From CAVSCD01 sp963726335 (GTDB lineage Bacteria; Acidobacteriota; Aminicenantia; Aminicenantales; UBA8522): a stretch of DNA of 64,000 nucleotides. The position numbers were made by a program, and so were the translations under genes. The stretch spans positions 310,001 to 374,000 of the forward strand of contig CAVSCD010000002.1 of NCBI GenBank assembly GCA_963726335.1, in the 5' to 3' direction. This document shows, in pieces, positions 57,690-64,000 of the stretch. Positions within the stretch are counted from its first letter, which is position 1. Every line of letters starts with the position of its first letter. The notes under the pieces were generated by a model. It saw only the letters and a program-made list of their open reading frames with translations. It was not told the origin of the DNA and did no database searches.

Positions 57690-59789
57690 ATGCGCGACGG
57701 CCGTGTCAGATGGGTTCTCGCGTTGTTGGCCGTAATCATCGGCGGCGGTTTGGCCTTCGCCGGCCTCCCGACGCCGGCCGCCCCCGAAGAAGCGAACTGG
57801 CTGGACTACCTGATTCCCCGCCCCAAGGAGATCCGCATCACCGGCAGGCGACACGTCGCGGCGCGGGATCTGATCCTGCGCGGGTCGCCGGACGGCGGCC
57901 CCGTCGGGCGGCAGGCCCTGGCGGAATTGCAGGCGCTGCTGGCCGGCGCCGGTCCCGCCGCGCCGGTACCCGTGCCCGATGCTGCGCCGCCCCGCCCCGC
58001 CGCCGGGACGTTCTCCCTGGTCCTGGGCCTAGCGGACAGCGAAGATCGCGTACTGGGAGTTCCTCTGCCCGACGCCGGCCGGCTGCGGCAGCTGCCGAAC
58101 CGGGATCAGGCTTACCTCATCCGTCCCGCCGCCCCCGACACCCTGGTCATCGCCGCCCTCGACGAGAAGGGCCTCTATTACGGGGTGCAGACGCTCAAGC
58201 AATTGCTGGCGCCTTTCATCCAGGGCGGCCGGATCCTCGTTCCCCTGGCCGTGGTGACCGACTGGCCCGACCTCGAGGAGCGCGGTCTGTGGAATTCCGG
58301 GCGCGAAACGCCGGGGTTCATCCCCTGGCTGGCCGGGTTGAAGCTGAATTTCGAACACATTCCCCATCCCGTGAGCTTCAAGCCGGGCGCGGAGCGCTGC
58401 CCGCCGTTGCCGAGGGAAGAGATCGAAGCGGCCCGGTCCCGCGCCTTTCATCTCCTGCCGCATTGCGCGCACTACGATTTCTGGCGGGATCACAACGGTG
58501 AACACTATCCCGCTGAACTTACCGGAAAGGGCGATACGGCGCGCCATCGGGAGAACGTCAAGAATCCGCAAGTGCTGGCCGCCGTCCGCGCGCCCTGCGC
58601 CTCCCATCCGTCGCTGGAGCGGTATCTGACCGAATGGCTCGTCGGCGCGGCGCGGCAGGGCGCGCTCGAGACGAGCCTGTGGTTGACGGAATACCAGCCG
58701 TGCTACTGCTCCTGCGATGCCTGCCTTCCGGACAAGGCCGGCCGTCCGCGCCAGTTGCCGCTCGAAACCGCCGCCAGCGTACGGGCGATCCAGGCGGCGC
58801 GGAAGCAATTTCCCGAGCTTATGGCGCGGATCTTCTTCACCACCGGCGGGGAACACCGGGAGGCGGATGCCGCCGAGTGCCTGGCGCTTCTGCCGGATGA
58901 CGGTTCCATAAAGGCCGAGGTGGTGTATGGCCGGCAGGAGGCATTTGACCGCTATGCCGCGGGCGGCGGATGGGTGGCGACTTACAGCGGGGACGTCGGC
59001 GTCCTCGGAAACGCCTGGAGCGCTCACCGGGGGGTGTTTTTCCTCCGGCTCTTCCCGGGGCCTGAGTCTGTTCGCGACCGCATCCGCTCCTATGCCGAGG
59101 CCGGGTACCGCGGCCTCTACATGGCCTCGTCCATTTACTCCAGCGGGCCGCAGGGGAAAGGTCACGTCGAAAGGAACACGGCGCACTACCTGATCCACAT
59201 GCTCGCGGAATGGAGCTGGAATGCCTCCGGCCGTTCCGCGGAGGAATTCAACCTCGCCTGGGCGGCCCGCCGCGGCTATGCGGACAGATGCAAGGCCGCG
59301 CACTGGGTGCGGATTTGCCTGCCGGTCGAGGCGGCGGTGTTTCGGGCCATGGACCGGCTGCCGGACCTGACGGAGGCCGTGAAGAACGGCGTGGCGCTCG
59401 AATGGAACGCCGGCGGACTGGACGGGATCCGGTCGCCGGAGCGGTTTGAGGAGCTCATGGCGGCGGCGCGTCAGGCCGCGCGGCTCGCGGCGGATCTCGA
59501 GGCGCCGGACCTGGTCGCCGAATCCGCCTACCTCGAGGCGGCATTGGAGATGATCCGGCGCTTCCGCGAGCTGTCGCGGGACCGCGCCGGCCGGGCCGGT
59601 CGGAAGGCGTGCGCGCGCGATCTGGAGGCCCTTTCGGCGGATGTCGAACGCATGCTGGCGGCGGCCGGCCGGCAAGCTGACGCGTGGGCGGACACGCCCG
59701 AGGCCGTCCGGCAGGAATTCCTGGACCTGACCCGGACCTTCTGGTCGGGGAAAGTCGAGGCGATCAAGGAAGCGGTCGGCCCGCATTGA
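57690..59789 (+). CDS. Secreted glycosidase with GH20b-type N-terminal domain
   Basis: About 699 residues. Of two in-frame ATGs, 57690 is preferred (AGGAGG 7 bases upstream). Sec signal WVLALLAVIIGGGLAFAG. Residues about 35-190 match the zincin-like GH20b domain of hexosaminidases (LIPRPKEIRITGRRHVAARD, LVIAALDEKGLYYGVQTLKQ). The following barrel (about 195-520) lacks the GH20 Asp-Glu pair; it has a Cys cluster in EYQPCYCSCDACLPDKAG instead, as in glucuronidase- or DUF4838-like proteins. The C-terminus is helical. The substrate is probably an acetylated or uronic sugar, but catalysis is unproven. Confidence 0.72.
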   Translation: MRDGRVRWVLALLAVIIGGGLAFAGLPTPAAPEEANWLDYLIPRPKEIRITGRRHVAARDLILRGSPDGGPVGRQALAELQALLAGAGPAAPVPVPDAAPPRPAAGTFSLVLGLADSEDRVLGVPLPDAGRLRQLPNRDQAYLIRPAAPDTLVIAALDEKGLYYGVQTLKQLLAPFIQGGRILVPLAVVTDWPDLEERGLWNSGRETPGFIPWLAGLKLNFEHIPHPVSFKPGAERCPPLPREEIEAARSRAFHLLPHCAHYDFWRDHNGEHYPAELTGKGDTARHRENVKNPQVLAAVRAPCASHPSLERYLTEWLVGAARQGALETSLWLTEYQPCYCSCDACLPDKAGRPRQLPLETAASVRAIQAARKQFPELMARIFFTTGGEHREADAAECLALLPDDGSIKAEVVYGRQEAFDRYAAGGGWVATYSGDVGVLGNAWSAHRGVFFLRLFPGPESVRDRIRSYAEAGYRGLYMASSIYSSGPQGKGHVERNTAHYLIHMLAEWSWNASGRSAEEFNLAWAARRGYADRCKAAHWVRICLPVEAAVFRAMDRLPDLTEAVKNGVALEWNAGGLDGIRSPERFEELMAAARQAARLAADLEAPDLVAESAYLEAALEMIRRFRELSRDRAGRAGRKACARDLEALSADVERMLAAAGRQADAWADTPEAVRQEFLDLTRTFWSGKVEAIKEAVGPH

Positions 59790-60305
59790 TAGGGACGACG
59801 GCTCTCGCAAAGCGGCACATCGAGGTCACAGCCGAACTTCTTCGCGACGAACTTCTTGATCGCCTCTTTTGGCTTTGCCGTCCTGGCGAGATAAATGGCG
59901 ACGGCGACGGCCTGTGCGCCGGCAATGCCCTCCTCGTGGTTATGGGTGACCGCGGCGCTTTTCTTGGCCTCCTCTATAACCGCCTCCAGGCTGTCAAACG
60001 CGGACCCGACCGGGCTCACCCTCATCGCCGAACCATTTCCCAGGCTGCGATAGGGCTTCGTATCATCAGATGCCGCACACCGGCCGAACCGAACCCCGCA
60101 ACCTCTGCAGGGATAAAGCTTGTAATATTCCCTGAACTTGGCGCCATAATCCTCCCCGTGAAAGGAGGCAGTCCGCCACGGCCACCGTCAGGACCGTGTC
60201 ATCGGTAAAGCGGCAAAAGGCATCGAAGAGCGGAAAATCGGTGCGGTTATAATTATGAGACTCATAAACCGAGCCGATGATGTCGCCGGCAATCACTCCG
60301 ATCAT
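59790..60305 (-). pseudogene. ADP-ribosylglycohydrolase (DraG-like), truncated and frameshifted
   Basis: Begins MIGVIAGDIIGSVYESHNYN, then RFTDDTVLTVAVADCLLS, the metal-binding N-terminus of DraG-family hydrolases. After a frame change (near 60150) it continues DDTKPYRSLGNGSAMRVSPV, SAAVTHNHEEGIAGAQAVAV and FVAKKFGCDL, then stops resembling the family at the junction with the glycosidase gene. The C-terminal half, including the second metal site, is missing, so it should be inactive. The family removes ADP-ribose from proteins or nucleic acids. Confidence 0.8.
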
Positions 60306-60350
60306 GTGGCCCGAGTTAGATTATTCTCTCCTGCTCCACTTGAACAAAAT

Positions 60351-61103
60351 TCAATAAACCTGCCCTGCGTTATGTTTGAAACAATCAAGCGTGCTATTAA
60401 ATTTATGGTCAAGGCAGAACTTACAGGCATCATCCCAGGCAAGCCACCCCAGATTATGCGTACTCCAGTGCCATCGGGGATCATCATTGGGCTGATAACG
60501 CTGAAATTCGCCATCAGCGAAGTTCTTTATATTGATAGCACTGTCAGGAATGAGCCCGATAAAAAAATAGTCCTCTTTATACTCATTTATAAGGTTAACA
60601 ACGTTGATAACGACTTTATTATTGCCAATCCTCCTAGGCCCCTTTTTTGCCAGGGACTTTGGGAAATCAATTCCCTGCAGCCTCATGGCTTGGATGCCCA
60701 AATCAGTAATTCCACGGACTAACTCTTGTTTCTGATAGAGTTGTGCAAATAGGTTGGATACGCTTACCTTCTTGTCCTCAACACCGGCCCGGAACTTTTC
60801 GAATTCATTTTTGATTAGCCACTCTTTCTTTTCGAAGGTCTTGACCTTCGCTTCAATAAAGACGGTCTGCTTACGGCCGGAGTTCTTGATGAGCAGCACT
60901 GTATCCGCATCCCCAAAATCTGATAATGATGGCTCTATGAAGATCTGAGCTTCGCTTATCTTAAACGCGTGCCCTCCGCCAGAAAAATACGCTTGATTTA
61001 GAAGACGGCCTAAGAGCTCAATGCTTTTATCTTTAGCGCTCAGCTCATAAAATAGCGAATTGAGAAGACCCCTTTCTGAGTAGCCTAGAAGCTTAATCCC
61101 CAT
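60351..61103 (-). CDS. Putative PD-(D/E)XK nuclease-like protein
   Basis: 250 residues with AAAGGAGG 6-7 bases upstream. Lower G+C than surrounding genes. ISEAQIFIEPSLSDFGDADT then TVFIEAKVKTFE: an Asp strand followed about 20 residues later by ExK, the core of PD-(D/E)XK nucleases. The remainder (ELVRGITDLGIQAMRLQGID, WHWSTHNLGWLAWDDACKFC) is of unknown type. It could be a lone restriction- or defence-type nuclease, and the compositional difference suggests transfer. No methyltransferase is nearby. Confidence 0.6.
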   Translation of the reverse strand: MGIKLLGYSERGLLNSLFYELSAKDKSIELLGRLLNQAYFSGGGHAFKISEAQIFIEPSLSDFGDADTVLLIKNSGRKQTVFIEAKVKTFEKKEWLIKNEFEKFRAGVEDKKVSVSNLFAQLYQKQELVRGITDLGIQAMRLQGIDFPKSLAKKGPRRIGNNKVVINVVNLINEYKEDYFFIGLIPDSAINIKNFADGEFQRYQPNDDPRWHWSTHNLGWLAWDDACKFCLDHKFNSTLDCFKHNAGQVY

Positions 61104-61142
61104 CTCTTCCTCCTTTGTAATTAAGATAGTACTCTTTTAGAA

Positions 61143-61613
61143 TCAGATAAAGTCAAATTCATACGGCTCCTCGCTGTCATCGAACCCGCGGTCTTTCAAT
61201 TCATCGGACGTTATTTTACTTTCTGTTGGTCCGTAAACAAGGCAATAGATCTCGCACATCAAGTCAAGGCATGCGTCCTTATACTTCTCCGCGGCATAGT
61301 CGAGTTTTCTGCCGTGAGTCTCGTAAAGCCTGGCGAGCTGTCGCGTGACCTCAATGTAACTGCTAAAGGGACTGTGAGCGCGTTTATACGATTCCAGGCA
61401 GGACTGAAAAAGGCGGGTGTATTCCGCACGAGGAACTCTCAGATCTTCCGCCTCCTGGATCCGATCCAGGTCTACGCCGAAAAAGCTGCTCAGAATTGAA
61501 TAGAGCTCACTGTAATAACCGCGGAGCGGCGGAGCGGCGTTCTCGAAGCGCTTTTCCAGAATATAAGTCCTTATCAAATCCCTATAACCGTACGTTCTTT
61601 GATTCGCGTTCAA
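61143..61613 (-). CDS. Hypothetical helical protein
   Basis: 156 residues if the TTG at 61613 is the start. That TTG overlaps the TGA of the preceding small gene, so translation may be coupled; alternatively the two were one gene before a frameshift. Helical throughout (YGYRDLIRTYILEKRFENAA, FQSCLESYKRAHSPFSSYIE, LYETHGRKLDYAAEKYKDAC), with an acidic C-terminus. No family is recognised. It lies 39 bp upstream of the nuclease-like gene and is likely co-transcribed. Confidence 0.55.
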   Translation of the reverse strand: MNANQRTYGYRDLIRTYILEKRFENAAPPLRGYYSELYSILSSFFGVDLDRIQEAEDLRVPRAEYTRLFQSCLESYKRAHSPFSSYIEVTRQLARLYETHGRKLDYAAEKYKDACLDLMCEIYCLVYGPTESKITSDELKDRGFDDSEEPYEFDFI

Positions 61614-61849
61614 TGTCGTTCCTTATTTTCTGTCTGCCCGCTATTCTTTTTCTGGCGACGCCCTCCGTCCAGTCCCTCGTAGTCCTGAACATGCACCGGG
61701 AGGGCGCGCCCGTTGAGAGAATCGTCGAACCTGAAGTCGACCTCGTCCTCGGAATAATCAAAACGGATGTCGGCGCGGGCGGCGGAACGAAACTCCGCCG
61801 CCCATTCCCCAAGCGTGCCGACCATCGTCTTGGTCATTTGTCTAGGCAT
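61610..61849 (-). CDS. Hypothetical small protein, possibly the front part of the next gene
   Basis: 79 residues: MPRQMTKTMVGTLGEWAAEF, RSAARADIRFDYSEDEVDFR, ending in a basic tail. The beta-rich acidic middle looks coding, but the last 20 residues do not, and another frame (GVARKRIAGRQKIRNDIERE) looks more natural, so a frameshift near 61680 is possible. Unknown family. Confidence 0.4.
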   Translation of the reverse strand: MPRQMTKTMVGTLGEWAAEFRSAARADIRFDYSEDEVDFRFDDSLNGRALPVHVQDYEGLDGGRRQKKNSGQTENKERH

Positions 61850-61867
61850 CAGCTTGCTCCCCGGTAG

Positions 61868-61901
61868 TTAGGTGCATTATGTATGCTGTCCCCCTAATTC
61901 C
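61868..61901. repeat. REP-like element, single copy
   Basis: GGTGCATTATGTATGCTGTC then CCCC; same core as the inverted pair at 4527-4609. Confidence 0.75.
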
Positions 61902-61907
61902 ACGCGT

Positions 61908-62091
61908 TTAGGCATCGGCCGGATCCTCCTGAATTTGGGGAAGCGTTAACACGATCCGCCGGGTTCCTTGAGGCGTCTCGATCAGGAGATGCGTCGCGAT
62001 AACGAAGGGACCCCAGGCGCCGCCATCCTTGCGGTCGATGGCCAACATCGCCCGAATCTCCGAATCCTGCCGGGTGTCCGCGGAGTTCAAT
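61908..62091 (-). other. Open but start-less segment downstream of the ARPP-1 gene
   Basis: The minus-strand frame DSEIRAMLAIDRKDGGAWGP, then FVIATHLLIETPQGTRRIVL has protein-like composition up to the stop at 61908, but no start outside the ARPP-1 gene. Probably the 3' end of a truncated gene of unknown family. Confidence 0.3.
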
Positions 62092-63327
62092 TCACAACCT
62101 GTATCGCCGGCGGGAGCCCAGCGCGGCCATGTCTTCAGCCTTCCTTCCCGGTTCGCCGGCCTCCGTCCCGAAGAAGGCCAGGTGGATGACCGCGCCGTCG
62201 AGGGCCAGCGCCGACCCGATGACACCTCGCCCCTCGTAACGTAGCGAATCCCCCAGCCCGACCGACTGGTAGCGCGCCTCCCGGCATTCGGCGGCGCGGC
62301 TCAAAAAATCGCGGGCGCGGGCCTTGTCCTGCTCCTCCCCGCCCGCGACCGGCTTATCTTTGCCGCCGCCCGAGGCAGACCCGCCTCCCCCGCCGACATT
62401 GTCACCCCCTTCCCTGTTGTCCGACGCTCCGGCTCCCCCGCTTTGTCCGGCCTGTCCATCCTTTCCTCCCCGCTTCCCCGCCTTCCCCCCTTTGCCCCGG
62501 CTTTCTTTGCGCGGCCCCTCCTTTTCAGGGCCTATCGCGGCCCCCCGCAGTTCCTCATCTGGATCCTTGAGCCTCTCCCCTTGCCGCGCCTTCGCCCGCT
62601 CCGCCTCGAGCATCGCCTCCATCGCGTAGCTCTTGACGAGCTTCGCATGAAGCAGCCCGTACGCCGCCTCCCTCGATACGAAGTCGAGCCCCGCCGCCTT
62701 CCCCCCGATAAACACCAGAGCTCCCTTCTGGCCGCCTTCGAGCCCGAAACTCTTGAGATAGTCGTCGAGGTCCATCCTCTTGGCCTCGAAAACATCCCGC
62801 ATGGCGCCGGTCATCGAATCCACATGAGCATCCTCGTGCATCCGTGCGATCCCATCCCAGACCGCGCCTTGGTCGCCTTGGAACCGTGCGCCGCTCCGGA
62901 GCGAAGAGTGGACGCGCTGCATATTGACTTGCCGGAGTCTCGGGCCCATAACATTGCCAGATTCGCGGAAAACCTCCGATACGTAGCTCCAGCGCCCGTG
63001 CTCCGTGCAGCTCACCGGGATCTTGGTCGTGGACTTCGGTCCGACGAGGATCGTCGTATTGAGCACCCTGTTCTGCTTGGCCCCGGCCAACTCCTCTCCG
63101 TCGAGGATCAGCACGGCGACGTCGCCTCTGTTCTCGACCATGAGCTCCGGCACCGAGCCGCCCGCGCTTACCTCGCCGACGACGAGGACGCCCCGCTCGA
63201 GCGCCTCCCCGAGCGTGATGTACTCCGGGCCGCCGTTCCCCGAAAAGCGCAGCGGAAAGACCGCCATGTTCTCGAAGCTCCGGCACGCTCCGAATTCCAT
63301 CTCCAATAGACAATGCTTCGTGTCCAT
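62092..63327 (-). CDS. ARPP-1 domain protein with long low-complexity insert
   Basis: 411 residues with AAGGAGA 6-7 bases upstream. Residues 15-240 carry the ARPP-1 (DUF6569-like) signatures NMAVFPLRFSG, YITLGEALERGVLVVGEVSA, LILDGEELAGAKQNRVLNTT and IPVSCTEHGRW. From about 255 to 345 it is an extremely Gly/Lys/Glu/Ser-rich disordered stretch, then a conserved ending (YQSVGLGDSLRYEGRGVIGS, ALALDGAVIHLAFF). The function of ARPP-1 is not established; it is found with ARG and rhodanese-phosphatase proteins. It is 27 bp from the ImmA/IrrE gene, on the same strand and downstream. Confidence 0.82.
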   Translation of the reverse strand: MDTKHCLLEMEFGACRSFENMAVFPLRFSGNGGPEYITLGEALERGVLVVGEVSAGGSVPELMVENRGDVAVLILDGEELAGAKQNRVLNTTILVGPKSTTKIPVSCTEHGRWSYVSEVFRESGNVMGPRLRQVNMQRVHSSLRSGARFQGDQGAVWDGIARMHEDAHVDSMTGAMRDVFEAKRMDLDDYLKSFGLEGGQKGALVFIGGKAAGLDFVSREAAYGLLHAKLVKSYAMEAMLEAERAKARQGERLKDPDEELRGAAIGPEKEGPRKESRGKGGKAGKRGGKDGQAGQSGGAGASDNREGGDNVGGGGGSASGGGKDKPVAGGEEQDKARARDFLSRAAECREARYQSVGLGDSLRYEGRGVIGSALALDGAVIHLAFFGTEAGEPGRKAEDMAALGSRRRYRL

Positions 63328-63353
63328 GATTTCTCCTTACCCCCGATAGAAAA

Positions 63354-64000
63354 TTAGAATATATGTCCGAGTTCGGTCATAAACTCAGTCGTCGAAACGC
63401 CGGCGAGCCCGGCGGCCCGCTCCGGCGCGATGATCTTCTCGGCCACGGCGTAGCTCAGAAGCCGCTTCAGGCGCGTGGCCTGCTCGTTTCCACGGTACTC
63501 AACCGGCTCGGTGACTTGCCACCCTTTTCTTTTATCGTCTCGCGGAACGTCCGCGCCTGCCTTCCAGTTACGAGCCCGAGCGAACGGGCCCGGTAGATGA
63601 TGGCCTGGAGCGAGATGCCGTAGCTTTCCTTGAGCTCCTTGAGCTCCCAGAGCGAGATTTTCCGGCGCGCCGGCATCAGGGCCTTCTCGAGCGCGTCCCG
63701 CGGCAGGAGGAACGCGCCCGCGAACTCGTGACAGAGGCTCTCCGCGCCCTCCTTCTCCGGGAAGCCGCAGAGGATGTGCCCGAGCTCGTGGGCGGCCGTA
63801 AACCTCACCCGGTCGTCCGGGTAATCGCGGTTGACCGTGATCAACGGGACTGTCCCATAGCTGCCCGACAGGCCTTCGAACCCCACGACGCCGCGAAGTT
63901 CGAAAACCCGGATCCCCTTCTCCTCCAGGAGGCCGAGAAGGTTCGCCACCGGGCAGGAGCCCAGTCCCCAGGCCCGGCGCACATCGAAGGCGGCGGTCTC
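63354..64000 (-). CDS. ImmA/IrrE-family metallopeptidase, 5'-partial, with a frameshift near its end
   Basis: The frame is open to the window edge (TAAFDVRRAWGLGSCPVANL). Zinc-peptidase motif FTAAHELGHILCG and EFAGAFLLPRDAL define ImmA/IrrE; the start, possibly with an XRE domain, lies outside. After KEKG the frame ends early at 63467, but skipping one base in the GGG run near 63522 gives WQVTEPVEYRGNEQATRLKR, LLSYAVAEKIIAPERAAGLA and a stop at 63354, the expected ending. The family cleaves repressors of mobile elements or stress responses. The single-base shift may be an error or a real truncation. Confidence 0.82.
   Translation of the reverse strand, partial: DRRLRCAPGLGTGLLPGGEPSRPPGGEGDPGFRTSRRRGVRRPVGQLWDSPVDHGQPRLPGRPGEVYGRPRARAHPLRLPGEGGRGEPLSRVRGRVPPAAGRAREGPDAGAPENLALGAQGAQGKLRHLAPGHHLPGPFARARNWKAGADVPRDDKRKGWQVTEPVEYRGNEQATRLKRLLSYAVAEKIIAPERAAGLAGVSTTEFMTELGHIF

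Noticed and set aside
1..64000. tRNA, rRNA, riboswitch or transposase genes
   Set aside because: Searched by eye for tRNA arms, conserved rRNA segments and DDE/Y1 transposase motifs; none was convincing.

Overview
The window is high-G+C bacterial DNA from a Gram-negative-type organism: it encodes OmpA-family and other lipoproteins, PilT ATPases and many Sec/Tat-exported polysaccharide-active enzymes. The gene mix (heparinase II/III lyases, ceramidase-like and DUF4861 proteins, PD40 propellers beside HK/RR pairs, a PknB-type kinase with a membrane C-terminus) resembles Acidobacteriota/Aminicenantes-like genomes. That assignment is inference: no rRNA, tRNA or housekeeping marker except plsX is present.

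Layout. 0-12.7 kb: an exported glycan-degradation locus (two heparinase II/III proteins, an AGE-family epimerase, two ceramidase-like proteins, one fused to DUF4861), with a REP-like inverted pair at 4.5 kb. 12.9-18.9 kb: plsX, a ZIP transporter, and a pilus-motility operon (REC-MshEN-pseudoATPase, pilT, pilU-like). 18.9-22.1 kb: a frameshifted ankyrin/PD40 gene and a Tat-type lipoprotein. 22.3-26.8 kb: an OmpA-family lipoprotein and a histidine kinase/lipoprotein/sigma-54 activator operon arranged like enterobacterial glrK-yfhG-glrR (qseEGF). The spacer between them holds an exact sigma-54 promoter and GlrR-type TGTC-N10-GACA sites. 27-32.3 kb: an SRPBCC protein and a transglutaminase-like/MFS/UroD-family operon.

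32.4-57.5 kb is an accessory region with six intact toxin-antitoxin (TA) modules: RHH-UPF0175/PIN, RHH-HicB/HicA, FitA/VapC, RelB/RelE and two MNT/HEPN. Between them lie many decayed fragments of the same families (MNT, PIN, HicB, DUF4160, DUF2442, ORF6N) and a dispersed repeat of unknown origin. Interspersed larger genes are a PD40 protein with its HK/RR pair, a Ser/Thr kinase, an alpha/beta hydrolase and a GH3 beta-glucosidase. Two genes here (35.8-37.6 kb and 40.1-42.0 kb) are broken by many single-base shifts.

57.7-64 kb: a GH20b-type glycosidase, an ADP-ribosylglycohydrolase pseudogene, a possible PD-(D/E)XK nuclease with unknown neighbours, an ARPP-1 protein and an ImmA/IrrE peptidase running off the end.

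The most notable items are the sigma-54/GlrR-like circuit, the TA modules that share an RHH N-terminus and an operator, the near-leaderless antitoxin promoters, the TA fragment field, and the ceramidase-like proteins that lack the expected nucleophile. No rRNA, tRNA, CRISPR array or transposase gene was seen.
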